From: Paratrimastix pyriformis
Taxonomy: Eukaryota; Preaxostyla; Paratrimastigidae
Direction: 5' to 3'
DNA length: 64,000 nucleotides
Assembly: GCA_027972325.1 (NCBI GenBank)
Contig: JAPMOS010000010.1
Span: forward strand, 248,001 to 312,000
The position numbers and the translations under genes were made by a program. A model generated the notes under the pieces. That model was given only the letters and a program-made list of their open reading frames with translations. It was not told where the DNA came from and made no database searches. Below are positions 52,327-62,319 of the stretch, in pieces (position 1 is the first letter of the stretch; every line of letters begins with the position of its first letter).

Positions 52327-55078
52327 TCAGAAAATCCAACAGATCAAATCGCCTTCTTACAAGAAATGGTTGAATATACAGTGCCGAGGGATCGGCTTGT
52401 TGAACTCTTAAACAAAAATCACGGCGACTTCGAGAGGACTGTTGTCTGCGCTTTCTGCTCGCTTACCACCCAACTCTCCATTGGCTACTTCAGATTGAGC
52501 TAACTCAAGGGCCATCGCCCCATGCCAGCCCCCCCGTCGCCAGTGCCGGTGGGGTTGCTCTCTATCCCGAGGTCCCCGATGGCGGCCAGCAGGCGTCCAC
52601 CCAACCCCAGTATGCGGCGCTCATGAGCCTCAACGTTCCCCAGTCTCCCCCAACGGCTCCTATGCGCCCCATCTATGCCCAAACACCGCCGCCTCCCCCG
52701 CCCCCGTCCCATCCGCCCCCGCCGCCTTCTTTCCCTCCTCTCATGCCCCCGCAGCCTTCGCTGGGGGCTCCTCCCACCGGCGAGCAATACCCCCCCGCAG
52801 CCATGCCCATGCCCATGGTCATGCCCCTGACCCGCTCCGTCTCGCCCGTCTCGAGCCCGATGGCCCCCGTCACGGGCCCGCTTCCCCCACCGCCGACCAC
52901 CCCCACCCCGGCAAGCCGCACCTACCTGTGGTGGTCTGCATGGGTCTCGCCTTCCCCACCCTGCCCCTTCAACGTTTCATGACGCCGCCCTCCAACCATC
53001 CTTCCTCCTCTCTCTGAGCACTTGTTCTTCTTCGCTCATCTTCATCTTCCCGGGGGCTGCAACCGGACGGGCACCAGGGACGTGGAGAACATGGGCCCGA
53101 GCGACTGCCCGCCCGCAGAGGTGGGCACCCGCATCCGCGAGTGGTGCCGCATCAACCAGCTGCCCTCGGTGGACTCCATCACGGTCGGCATCACCCCCTC
53201 TCTGCCTGGGTGATAGCCACCATCACCACCCCTGATTGGGTGATAGCCACCACCTCCTGCGGATCACCATTCCCCTGTCTGGGTGAGAGCCACCCCCATC
53301 TCCCCTGTCTGGGTGAGAGCCACCATTCCTTCTCCGTCATCCCACCAACCCTCCGACTATCTGCCCCCGACCATGGCCATCGCCATACCTGGACCCCTGT
53401 GGGGCGGGCGGGGGCTGGGGCGGGGCAGGCCTTCGGGGCGACGAACCTGTTTGACGACGACTGGCGCAACCAGATCGAGCGGCTCAGCCTGATCCACTTC
53501 CGGGACACGGCCCACGGGGGCAAGAAGGAGGTCGCCGACCGGAACATCATCTGCGGCATGTGGAAGGAGTCCCTCCGGGCAGGTCCGCGGCTGCTGCTGC
53601 GCCGATCGACCCCGTTGCCTCCTGCCCCCCCCCCCCCCCCCCCCCCCCCCCGTGAGGATGGGTCAAACCCACTTTGGGACGTGGTTGGGTTGGGGTTGGG
53701 GGCCGTGCCGACCAGCCCCTGCTCGGTCTTCGGGGTGATCACCTCCGACTCGGACTACGGCATCGCCTTCGACTGCCTCCAGGCCGCCGGGTCCGCGCCC
53801 ACCCCCGCCGCCCGCTCCCCACATCCCACTTCCCGCCCTCTGGCACTGCACCTCGCACACCACGCCCGCGCGTCGCCCCCAAAGACACAACGCCTCACAC
53901 ATCCGCGTCCCCGTGCCTCCTCCGCCCCTCCCCCCTCCCCCCCCCCCCCCCCCCCCAAAGGCACCGGTCGCTGCTGCTGCACGCGGGCGGGTCGCAGTCG
54001 ATGGCCGCCCTGGCGGGCCTCTCGGCCGACTTCTACCGGGACGTGCTGATGGTGCCGGCCCCAGCCGGGCGACACGCAGCCCCACATGCGCATCATGCAG
54101 CCCCCGGCAGGCCCGCCGGGCGGGGGCCTGCCGCCATGGGGCCGCGGCCGGGGTGGGGTGTGGGGCGGTGCGGCTCCCGGGGCCGGCCGACCTGACCCCA
54201 GCAGCCTCAAGCTCATGGGCCGCATCACCAAGTACCACCCCGTCCGTGGCCGCACCGCCCCCCCCCCCCCCCCCCCCCCCCCGCTGCCACCGCCACTCGC
54301 CGCCACTCGCCGCCACTCGCCGCCACTCGCCGCCACTCGCCGCCACTCGCCGCCACTCGCCGCCACTCGCCGCCACTCGCCGCCACTCGCCGCCACTCGC
54401 CGCCCTTGGTACCCCGCAACCCGGCATCCAGGGTGGGTGTTCTCTGTCTCTCCCTCACGCACACTTCCCCCCGACCCACCCACCCTCCACCGCGCACATG
54501 ACGGCCCGGGGGCCCATGGCGGCACAGGATCGGGGCTTCGGGTTCATCACGTACCAGTCCGAGTCGGGCCACGAGCAGGCCATCTTCTTCCACGTCAAGA
54601 ACCTGCTCAACCGCGACCAGGAGTGCCTCTGCAGGGTGGGCGTCTGGGCACGGTCCGCCCCCCAGCCACCCAGCCACCCACCCGTCCACCCACCAATCGC
54701 TTCATAACAGCACCAGCATCAACATCAACAGCACCAGCACCAGCACCAGCACCAGCACCAGCACCAGCACCAGCACCAGCACCAGCACCAGCACCAGCAC
54801 CAGCACCAGCACCAGCACCAGCACCAGCACCAGCACCAGCACCAGCATCAGCATCAGCACCAGCACCAGCACCAGCATCAGCATCAACACCGCCCATCCC
54901 GCCGCCCACCGCCCTGTGACTCCTCCGCTCGGCCGTTGCCCGGCTCACCGCTTGCTCTGGGTGCGACGCGGGTGCGGGCGGCAGGTTCCTGCTGGTGGAG
55001 TCGGGCCGGGGCGAGACCCGGGACATGTGCACCGAGGTGGAGCTCATCCCCGACCGGAGCCCCTCCAACCCCCGCTAG
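52324..55078 (+). CDS. UBA-like + NYN ribonuclease + cold-shock domain protein (paralogue B)
   Basis: This is a paralogue of the gene at 43009-45192. The N-terminus MSENPTDQIAFLQEMVEYTV, PRDRLVELLNKNHGDFERTV is UBA/CUE-like. A Pro-rich linker (SLNVPQSPPTAPMRPIYAQT) follows. The NYN domain starts across an intron 52934-53077 (donor GTCTGC): RTYLWWDVENMGPSDCPPAE, VGTRIREWCRINQLPSVDSI. Then NLFDDDWRNQIERLSLIHFR, DTAHGGKKEVADRNIICGMW, VFGVITSDSDYGIAFDCLQA (SDSD acid cluster) and SMAALAGLSADFYRDVLMVP. The cold-shock domain is split by an intron holding a 10-bp repeat: LMGRITKYHPVRG, then DRGFGFITYQSE, QAIFFHVKNLLNRDQECLCR, and after another repeat-filled intron GRFLLVESGRGETRDMCTEV, ELIPDRSPSNPR, TAG at 55076-55078. 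HFRDTAHGGKKEVADRN is identical in both paralogues. It is predicted to be an RNA-acting enzyme. Confidence 0.82.
53204..53325. repeat. Imperfect about 30-bp repeat (GTGATAGCCACCATC type)
   Basis: Four degenerate units with CCTGTCTGGGTGAGAGCCAC-like sequence lie in the intron after SVDSITV. Each carries a potential GTGA(T/G)AGCC donor-like stretch. Confidence 0.65.
54288..54404. repeat. 10-bp tandem repeat (CCGCCACTCG), about 11 copies
   Basis: The repeat lies directly after a C-run (54258-54282), inside the intron that splits the cold-shock domain of the NYN-cold-shock paralogue B. Confidence 0.9.
54715..54895. repeat. 6-bp tandem repeat (ACCAGC), about 28 copies
   Basis: This near-perfect hexamer array with ATCAGC variants lies in the last intron of the NYN-cold-shock paralogue B. 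It is open in several frames and could be mistaken for coding (Pro-Ala, His-Gln, Ser-Thr repeats). Confidence 0.92.
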
Positions 55079-55514
55079 GGCCCCCGGGGCCCAACCACTC
55101 ACCCCCTCGCCACCCCTCTGCTCTGACTCGGCGGCCCCCATTTCGCATCTCCTCCATCACTTCGCATCCCACCGCGCCATCCTCCGCGTTCGTCTCGCCC
55201 CTCCTCCTCCTCTTCCTCGCCGAATTGTACCCCCCCTCCCCCCCCCCCCCCCCCCCCCCCGGGCGCGATCCTTCCATCCCACGAATGAAACGAATGAAAT
55301 GAAGGAAGCCCCGTTCCCAGTTGTGACTGAGGTCAACCCGACGAAGCCGAATGGCGGGGGGAGGAAAGGGGACAGAGCAAAAGAAGAAGAAGAACAAGAA
55401 GAAGAACAAGAAGAACAAGAAGAAGAAGAACAAGAAGCGGTCTGCGGTTCGAGGGGAGCCCGGGGGCGGGCGGGCAAGCCGGATTGGGAGAGGAGGGAGG
55501 AAGGGACAGCGGCA
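55079..55514. other. Convergent spacer with C-run and A-rich repeat
   Basis: It lies between two gene 3' ends. It contains a C-run at 55236-55260 and a GAAGAACAA-type purine repeat at 55378-55436. No gene is seen. Confidence 0.55.
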
Positions 55515-57910
55515 TTAGGGGCGCGGGGGCCGGTTGGGCCTGGGGTAGACCTCGCCCGGGTTGGGGGTGATCTGGAGGATGCGCTCCCCCGTCTGGTAGT
55601 CGATCAGCCGCAGCAGACCCTCGGCCGCCCCAAAGAGCGACTGCGCACAGGGGGCACAGGGGGGCACAGGGGGCACAGGGGGGCACAGGGGGGCACAGGG
55701 GGCACGGGGGTGAGGCGAGGGGCGATGAAGGCGAGCAAGGGCGGGATGGGGGTGAGGGGAGGGGGCATGGGCCGACCACCGAGGTGGCCGCGTCGGGGTA
55801 GAAGAACTCGGGCCGGGGCAACCCGTCGAGGTCCTCCGGGTCGAAGATCTTCAGCCGGGTCCGGTCGAGCCGATCCCCGTTGCACCTGCAGGCCCGCAAA
55901 AGATGTGCGGGGCGGGGCGGTGCCGGTGGGCATCGGTGGGAGGTCCAGGCGGCGCGCTCCCAAGTGGCGGGAGGGAGAAGGCACGGGGCGATGTGCGGAG
56001 CTGGGGCGCGGGCATGTGACGACGGACAGTGCGATGGCGAGCGGCCCCGCCAGAGGATCGACGCCCAGGTGGTCGACGTGGAACAGGATGGCCTCCGACA
56101 CGGCGGCCACCATGCTGCCCCGCCCCAGCAGAACCACAAACCAACTTCGTCAGCCCCTCCGCGACGGGAAAGACAACCGCCCTGCCACCACACAGCCACG
56201 GCCACATCATCCCCTGAACTCCTCACACCGACCAATCCAAACACAACACACTCGGCACGGGGGTGGAGGGAGGGAGGCAGCTCCCAGGCGATGCAGGGAG
56301 ATGGCCACTGCTCTGGAGCCTGGCCGAAAGGCGGACCATTGCGGAATGGGATCCACGAGAAGCGTCACGGGGTCCTTCTCGCCCCGCTCCCGTCGGAGGT
56401 GGGCCGTGTTGACCCACTGGGCGAAGTGGCGCCAGACGCGCTCCCCCAGGCGGCCGTGCGAGGGCTCCCGGTCGTCGGTGGCGCGGGCCACGTCGTGGAA
56501 GAAGACCGCATACATGGCGCCCTCCAGGGCCCGCGCCAGCACCCGGCGGGGGATGTGGGTGGGCGGAGTCGGCAGGCCAGCCGGCAGGACGGACGGGCGT
56601 GCGGGTGGGGGCACCGGCCGGGGCAGCGACGTGGGCCAGGGCTGGGCGGGCATGTGCTGACAGGCGTACGCCAGACAACCGCGGAGGACGCCAGCCAGGA
56701 GGTGCGTGTCGAGCCGCTCCTCCAAACTGTCCACCAGCACGGTAGGGGGTGACGGCGATCCCCCGTGGGCGAGCAAGGCGCACCGGCGGGGGCACTGTGC
56801 GCACGACTTGGTACCCTTGGGGCACGGATCAAGGCTACATGTGCAATAGCAAGGCGTGAGCCGCCGATCGGGGGTGGGCGAGGTGGAGACGGCGGGAGGC
56901 GAGGTGGCAACAGTGGGCGAAGAGGTCACAGGGGACGCGGCAGCGGGACGAATGGTGGGAGAACCGGTGCAAGGTCGGCTATTCGGCCGGGGGGAAGGAA
57001 CAGAAAGAATCGTCGACACGGAGGGAAGAGGAGGCACATTGTCGTCATCGATGACAATTCCAAAGCCGCGCGTAATCGTGTTCGCCAGAATCTGAAAGGT
57101 GCGAGAAAAGGCTTGAGAGACAGAGAAGTGGGCGGACAAACCTGACAGGCAAACAAACCCACACGACACCAATGGCTTGCTCCGTGGATATAAGAATGAA
57201 CTGAAAGGGAAAGAAAAAGACAGATGTAATCCAAAAAAACGGTTGGTCGACGCACCTTTGGAGAGAAGAGAAGGAGTGTGCTCGTAAAGCACAGGATCTG
57301 CCTCAATGACAGCGACAAGTTGGTTGAGTGTCAAAACGAAGCGATCCTTGACGAATGATAGGTTGATCAAAAGAGAACGAATTTCTGGTGAGTCTGGAAT
57401 TTCCTTTCCAGTTAATGACATAAAAAATTCGTCGACTTGGACTGGACAACCCAAGAGTGACTTGTGACATCGAACTTGCTCCTTGACAGCGCTCATCACA
57501 AAGACGGCCTCTGGGGCACTCTTGACGACATCCCCTGTCAAACCAGCCCCAGTTCTCTCCCTCTGTCTCCGACCGGCTATGACTCGTACGCAGAAAAGCC
57601 GACGCGTGCGTGCACCGGAATCGTTTGGGGCAAGGAACTGAAAGAAATGGGCACCGTCTATCGACATTTCCCCTTCCATCGCGTCAATAGAGGCCAGCGA
57701 CCCACCAACTAGGAAATGCCAGCGCAAATTATCAGCTGCGTCGACCGAGAGATTGCTTTTCTGGAGATGATCGGGTGGATATGACGGAAATTCCGGGTCT
57801 GAGATAATTACATTTCCACAACTTGGGTGGACAATGGTCCCCACACGCTTCCGTGCCGAAATGACACAGCGGTGCGGACCTGAGCCGAATTTTCCTTTTT
57901 CTGTGTGCAT
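55515..57910 (-). CDS. NPRL2-like (GATOR1) protein, assignment of the C-terminal part uncertain
   Basis: The start at 57910 gives MHTEKGKFGSGPHRCVISAR, then GTIVHPSCGNVIISDPEFPS. Near 57510-57270 the frame reads LTGDVVKSAPEAVFVMSAVK, CHKSLLGCPVQVDEFFM, RSLLINLSFVKDRFVLTLNQ and LVAVIEADPVLYEHTPSLLS. It continues FQILANTITRGFGIVIDDDN. The order LxGCPV...LLxNLxFV...LxxLVxxIE matches the N-terminal longin-type domain of NPRL2, a GATOR1 subunit that inhibits TORC1 on lysosomes. After a Pro/Ser linker with several Cys come LEERLDTHLLAGVLRGCLAY, RVWRHFAQWVNTAHLRRERG, AAVSEAILFHVDHLGVDPLA, DRTRLKIFDPEDLDGLPRPE and SLFGAAEGLLRLIDYQTGER, ending RPNRPPRP. These do not clearly match NPRL2, so a fused or separate gene is possible. 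Confidence 0.5.
55638..55705. repeat. GGCACAGGGG tandem repeat
   Basis: About seven units of 9-10 bp lie in an intron before (in transcript order) the exon encoding SLFGAAEGLLRLID. Confidence 0.8.
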
Positions 57911-57963
57911 GCTTCGCTTACCTTGGGGTCTCGAGGCCTTTTCTTCCTCCTCTTTTCCTTTCT

Positions 57964-59542
57964 ATGAAAAACGAGGGTGCCCTCTCTCTAGCATCTGTTT
58001 CCCCTGCACCAGCGACTGGGGTCCGAAGGGTCCATTTCCATGTTCACTTCAAGTCACAATGGGGTCAAAATGTTTACATCGTCGGGAACTGTCCTCATCT
58101 GGGAAACTGGGAGCCCAACCCGAATCTGTTCGTGTTTTTTAGCTCCTTATTCGCATCCTTGTTTCCTCCCCTTTTGCAGTCGCCTGCAATATTCCGATGT
58201 CGCCAATTGGGACGCCGTTTTGGAAGTTCCTTCCGAGAAGATTCTTTACACCTACGTCCTTTTGAACGACTTTCAGCAAAACGGAGGCTTGCCATTCTTT
58301 GAGCCTTGCGTCGACCGAGAACTACCAACCGGTTCGATGGAAACCGGCGATGTATGGGGGGTCCGGAGGCGACTCTTCCCTTTGTCTCATTTTTTTCGCT
58401 GGACGGCTTCTTGCAGATGGGTCCCAAAATGCATCTAGTCCAGTTGCCTGGGTGCAACCAGCAGTGGGGCCAGCTGTGGAGGTGTCCCATGCCCTTCTCG
58501 CGTATGTTCGACCCCAACGGCGCCGTGCTTGACGAGATGAAAGAGCATGGCATCCAGACCATCGTCTCGCTCGCCCACCGAGGAGTCTGCAGCTTTTTCA
58601 CACACCCCACCTTGACCTCCTCCTCCACCCCTCCTCCACCCCACTAGGAGTGTGACTATCACACGGGCCGTGACCTCGAGCGGCTTTACATGCTGGAGGG
58701 CTACGAGGTGCTCTCGTACAGCATTGACGACCATTGTGTGCCCCGGGACATGAAGGCTTTCCGAGATTTTGTCGTCCAGGTGCGCCAGGTTCGTCGATCG
58801 TCCCCGCTCCCGCTCCCGCTCCCGCTCCCGCTCCCGCTCCCGCTCCCGCTCCCGCTCCCGCTCCCGCTCCCGCTCCCGCTCCCGCTCCCGCTCCCGCTCC
58901 CGCTCCCGCTCCCGCTCCCGCTCCAGCGCCGCCTCTTGGGGTCCTCTCGGCGAGTAATCTTCGTCCAGCGGCGCCCTTCTTCTTCTTCATCGATACCCCC
59001 CACACACACACAGCGTCTCATTGCCCAGCGGAACGTCGCCGTCCACTGCCACGCCGGGACGGGTCTGTCCGCTTCTCAAGCGCATATCACGCATTGACCG
59101 ATCGTCCTTCTGTTTCTTCCGTTAGGCCGCACGGGGCTCCTTCTTGCATGCCTGGTTCGGCTGGTCCGTCCCAAGGCTTCCCCTAGCTATCCCCCCCCCC
59201 CCTCCCCCTCCCTCCCCCTCCCTCCCCTCCCTCCTCCCCTCCCTCCCTCCCTCCCCTCCCTCCCTCCCTCCCCTCCCTCCCATCCCCTCCCTCCCCCCTC
59301 CCATCCCCCCCTCCCCCCCCCCCCCCCCCCCCCTCCTCCCCCCTCCCCCTCCCCCCTCCTCCCCCCTCCTCCCCCCCCGCGCGCTCGTCTGGGCACTTCA
59401 CCCATTGGATTGTCGTGTGCAGGAGGCACCCCAACACCCTGTGGAGGAGGTCATCCGCTATTTCAGGGAGACTGTCCACGGGGCCATCCATGGGCCCACC
59501 CAGGCCACCTTTGTGACCCAGTTCCCGGGGGCCCCCAATTGA
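57964..59542 (+). CDS. Laforin-like glycogen/starch phosphatase (CBM20 + dual-specificity phosphatase)
   Basis: Laforin (EPM2A) removes phosphate from glycogen or amylopectin. The start at 57964 gives MKNEGALSLASVSPAPATGV, then a CBM20: VHFHVHFKSQWGQNVYIVGN, CPHLGNWEPNPNL. An intron with donor GTTCGT leads to RLQYSDVANWDAVLEVPSEK, ILYTYVLLNDFQQNG. The phosphatase follows: MGPKMHLVQLPGCNQQWGQL, SRMFDPNGAVLDEMKEHGIQ, TIVSLA, ECDYHTGRDLERLYMLEGYE, VLSYSIDDHCVPRDMKAFRD (candidate general-acid Asp), then LIAQRNVAVHCHAGTG. A GTCTGT intron leads to RTGLLLACLVRL, completing HCxAGTGR (Cys nucleophile and Arg present). The last exon, EAPQHPVEEVIRYFRETVHG, ends FPGAPN with TGA 59540-59542. It implies an alpha-glucan store. 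CBM20 aromatic residues (Trp in GNWEP, SQWGQN) are kept. Confident. Confidence 0.92.
58801..58924. repeat. 6-bp tandem repeat (CCGCTC), about 20 copies, in a laforin-like gene intron
   Basis: The repeat begins soon after the exon ending in FRDFVVQV and is pyrimidine-rich on the sense strand. It stays open in several frames (SRSRSR, PAPAPA, PLPLPL), so it mimics an RS domain if not spliced. Confidence 0.9.
59189..59378. repeat. C-rich homopolymer and CCCTCC repeats, intron of the laforin-like gene
   Basis: Long C-runs (59192-59202, 59313-59332) and CCTCCCT repeats fill the last intron before EAPQHPVEEVIR. Confidence 0.85.
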
Positions 59543-59963
59543 TCCTGGTGTACCTTTGTGGGATATTTCTTTGTCGCGTCGTGGCCCCCGCGAGCAGCAG
59601 GCTGCCAGCGATTCAATTTTCTGAAATCAGATATCTCATTTCTTTCCCAACCCCTTTTCGGAGTGTTACGCCAATGCGTGACTGTTCGATTCTGGTTCCC
59701 TCTATGGAGCCTCTCTTCTGCCTCTTTCTGCCTCTCTGGAGGGTTTCGAATGGATTGATTCTTGTTCGCGGACCCGATGGTCGGATGTTTCCCCAATGTC
59801 TTGACCGCTCCCCTTAACGGGGTAACAGGCCACAATGAAAAACACCATGGCTTACACCCCAATGTTTTTTGGTGCTCACGACGCAGACTTTTGCGGATCC
59901 GCCCAAGGTTTTCTACGCAAAGCTCGCTTTTTTGTTTTTTTCCAGAACTCCCCCTGCCCTTGT
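59543..59963. other. Spacer between laforin-like and STIMATE-like genes
   Basis: This AT-rich interval lies between two rightward genes and should hold the promoter of the STIMATE-like gene. Open frames have no recognisable domain. Confidence 0.5.
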
Positions 59964-61624
59964 ATGGCATCGTTCGTGGGCGAGGAAACCACCGAACCAT
60001 GTGCGCTCTTAGATACATTCGCTATTATAATCCAAATGCTTCTGGGCGCCGTTGCCTTCTCTTCTCTGATCTGTCTGTTGCTGCTGAACAATGGTGTCCC
60101 GAGCACAAGCACCTTTCCTTTGAGTAGTCAAAAGGTTCAGAGAAAAGCCAAGGCGCCCTTGGAAAATCTGGCTGTTCGACACCAGCAAAACTGGCTCCGG
60201 TCCTCTACCATGTCATCCTTCTTCTCATGTCTTTTCCATCAGGTGCTCTCCTACAGCACGTCGCCAATGTTGCTATATCGATGCTCATTGGGTCTACAGA
60301 AAATCTCGCTTGCGTATGGTCCGCCGCAAACTCATTTTTCTCCGCTGCTCATTCTCCGGGTCCAGGTACTTCCTTTCGCTCCTGATGGACAGCTTTGTGG
60401 GAACACTCTTTTGCTGGCTCTTCACTCTCATTTTTCAGAAGATTTTCGTCCGGTACAAGTGTCTCCCCTGCATCTCGGGGAACTATGGCAATCCCGTGTC
60501 CCTCTGGTACTGGATTTCCCAACTTCTCCTCTGGTGGTGGTTTGTCATCATGGTCTGTGGGAAATGTTTGCCTCACCCATGTCATTCCTCCGCCGCCCCA
60601 ACAGGCCAAGCTGATCGTGCTCGGGATTACGACCCTGGCGCACTATCCGCTCGAGGTGGCGGGCCAGTTCCTGCTCTCCCCGATGGCGGGCTTCCCCAAG
60701 TTTGAGTTGGTCTTTGTGATGATGATCGCCCCGACCATCTGCAACGCGACCGTCTTCTGGATCCAGGACAGCTTCCTCAAGCGCAAGTCCCGCAAGAAAT
60801 CCGCCGCCGGGGGGGCCGCCTCCCCGGAGGCCAACGCGGACGCGGGCGCCACACCAGTCGAGGGCACGGCCGCTGGGGCGTCGGCCCTGTCGGGCGCCAT
60901 CGACGACAGCAGCGCCAGCACCGAGTACCGCAAGGTGGACACCCCCCACGCCACCGCCGGCCTGCTGAGCTCGGAGGACGGCGACGCGATGTGCGTCGGG
61001 GACTCGGAGACCGAGCTGGCCCTGGACGGGGCCGACCAAAAGGTTCCCGAGGCAGCGGCCGTGGCCCTGGGCAAGGAGCGCGCCTCGCCACGGGACGGGG
61101 ACGAGCCCCTGGCGACCCCCATCCCCAGCAGCCCCAAGAAGAAGCGCGTCGGGGAGCTCTTCGCCGGGGCTCTGGCCGTCCTCCGGTCGCCCCGCAGCAG
61201 CAGGTACGCGGGCCTCGGGTCAAGCAGCCCCGCCGGCAAGCGGCGCGAGCGGGGCGGCACCGAGACCATGATGGAGGAGCTGACCAGGCCCTTCGGCCCG
61301 GATGACATGTCCCCGCCCCCATCAGCGGCCGCCCACCCCACCGCCAGAGCCGCCGGAACCGCAGGCAGCATGGCCGCCACCACCATGGTCGCGCGCCAGG
61401 GGGCCCGCGGCACGGCCACCACCACCACCGCCGCCGCCACCACCTCCATCGGCGTCCCCACCGCCGGGGAGCCCTCCTCCTCCTCCTCCCTCTCGCTCTC
61501 CCTCCCCCTGGTCACCCCCATCGGCACCAGCCCGGTGGCTGTCCCCTTGGTGACGGCCTCCATTGCGTCCAGCATCAACGGCCCGCCCCCGGAGGAGACC
61601 AACCTCGTCAGCCCCCGCCTCTGA
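59964..61624 (+). CDS. STIMATE/TMEM110 family ER membrane protein
   Basis: STIMATE (TMEM110; yeast YPL162C family) is a multi-pass membrane protein; in animals it activates STIM1 at ER-plasma-membrane contacts. The start at 59964 gives MASFVGEETTEPCALLDTFA, IIIQMLLGAVAFSSLI. An intron with donor GTCTGT joins to FKRFREKPRRPWKIWLFDTS, KTGSG, the family signature. A GTCCTC intron leads to ALLQHVANVAISMLIGSTEN. Next are RYFLSLLMDSFVGTLFCWLF, TLIFQKIFV, GNYGNPVSLWYWISQLLLWW and WFVIM. An intron leads to AKLIVLGITTLAHYPLEVAG and ELVFVMMIAPTICNATVFWI, QDSFLKRKSRKKS. The C-terminal tail is Ala/Ser/Thr-rich, cytosolic and about 280 residues long, longer than in animals. The stop TGA 61622-61624 lies inside a tandem repeat. 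Five or so membrane segments. Confident. Confidence 0.93.
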
Positions 61625-61708
61625 TGATGGGCACCCCTCCACCCCCCTCGCCTCTGATGATGGGCACACCCCTCCAGCCCCTCTGATGATGGGCACACAC
61701 CCCCCTCC
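61608..61708. repeat. Tandem repeat spanning the STIMATE-like stop codon
   Basis: Three imperfect units of about 30-47 bp contain CCTCTGATGATGGGCAC. The first unit carries the TGA stop, so the stop is duplicated in each copy. Confidence 0.8.
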
Positions 61709-62319
61709 AGCCCCCCGCCTCACCCCTTTTATAACCCTTCCTCCTATGCAGCTCCCCCCCGGGTTGTTTTTGTGTCGATTTGGTTTCGGCTGGCGGCCAT
61801 TTGCGCTTCCACACCCTCCCTCCGTCCCCCCCCCACCCTTCTCTTCTCCCCTCCGCCCGCCACCCCTGTCTTTCTTGCCGCGGCTCCTCTGATCGCCGCC
61901 CCTGTTTTCCGCACGTTTTCCCGCCAGGTGGTTTGCCCCTGGGCCATGGCGAAAACCCATGTTTGGCGCCCTCCCTGTCCGCTCTCTCGCATCCGTCCTT
62001 CGAAATCCCGCCCAAGTACGCAGGGGTGTGGATTGGTGGCATCACAGAAGTGGGGGCCACGAGGGTTTTGAAGGAGGGGGCCCTGGGTGGGTGGGTCGGT
62101 GTGCGCCCTCCCGGCCGGCCACCCGTGAAACCTGGCAAGGATTGCCGCCCGCAACCGCGCCCTTTCGGCGGCGAGGTGGGGTGTGCGTGACGCCGTGCAG
62201 GGCATACCCCCTCTTCATTCGCCCCCGCCCCCGAGTCTGCAAGCCCATCGCCGCAAACGGATCTCGTTCGCAAAGGAGGAGAGAGGGAGGAAAGAGGAGA
62301 GAGGGAGGAGGGGAGGTTC
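61625..62319. other. Convergent spacer between STIMATE-like and YIPF5 genes
   Basis: Apart from the repeat at its left edge, nothing is recognised. It is pyrimidine-rich at 61810-61880 and purine-rich at 62270-62320. Confidence 0.5.

Noticed and set aside
54702-54890. Frames encoding Val-Leu or Pro-Ala repeats over the ACCAGC array
   Set aside because: The array is a microsatellite lying between two cold-shock-domain exons; open frames are a by-product of the 6-bp period.
58769-58957. An apparent RS-repeat (SR) protein segment
   Set aside because: It is the CCGCTC microsatellite in an intron of the laforin-like gene, not an SR splicing factor.
59122-59491. Minus-strand Gly-rich frames
   Set aside because: They are complements of the C-runs and CCTCCC repeats in the last laforin-like intron.
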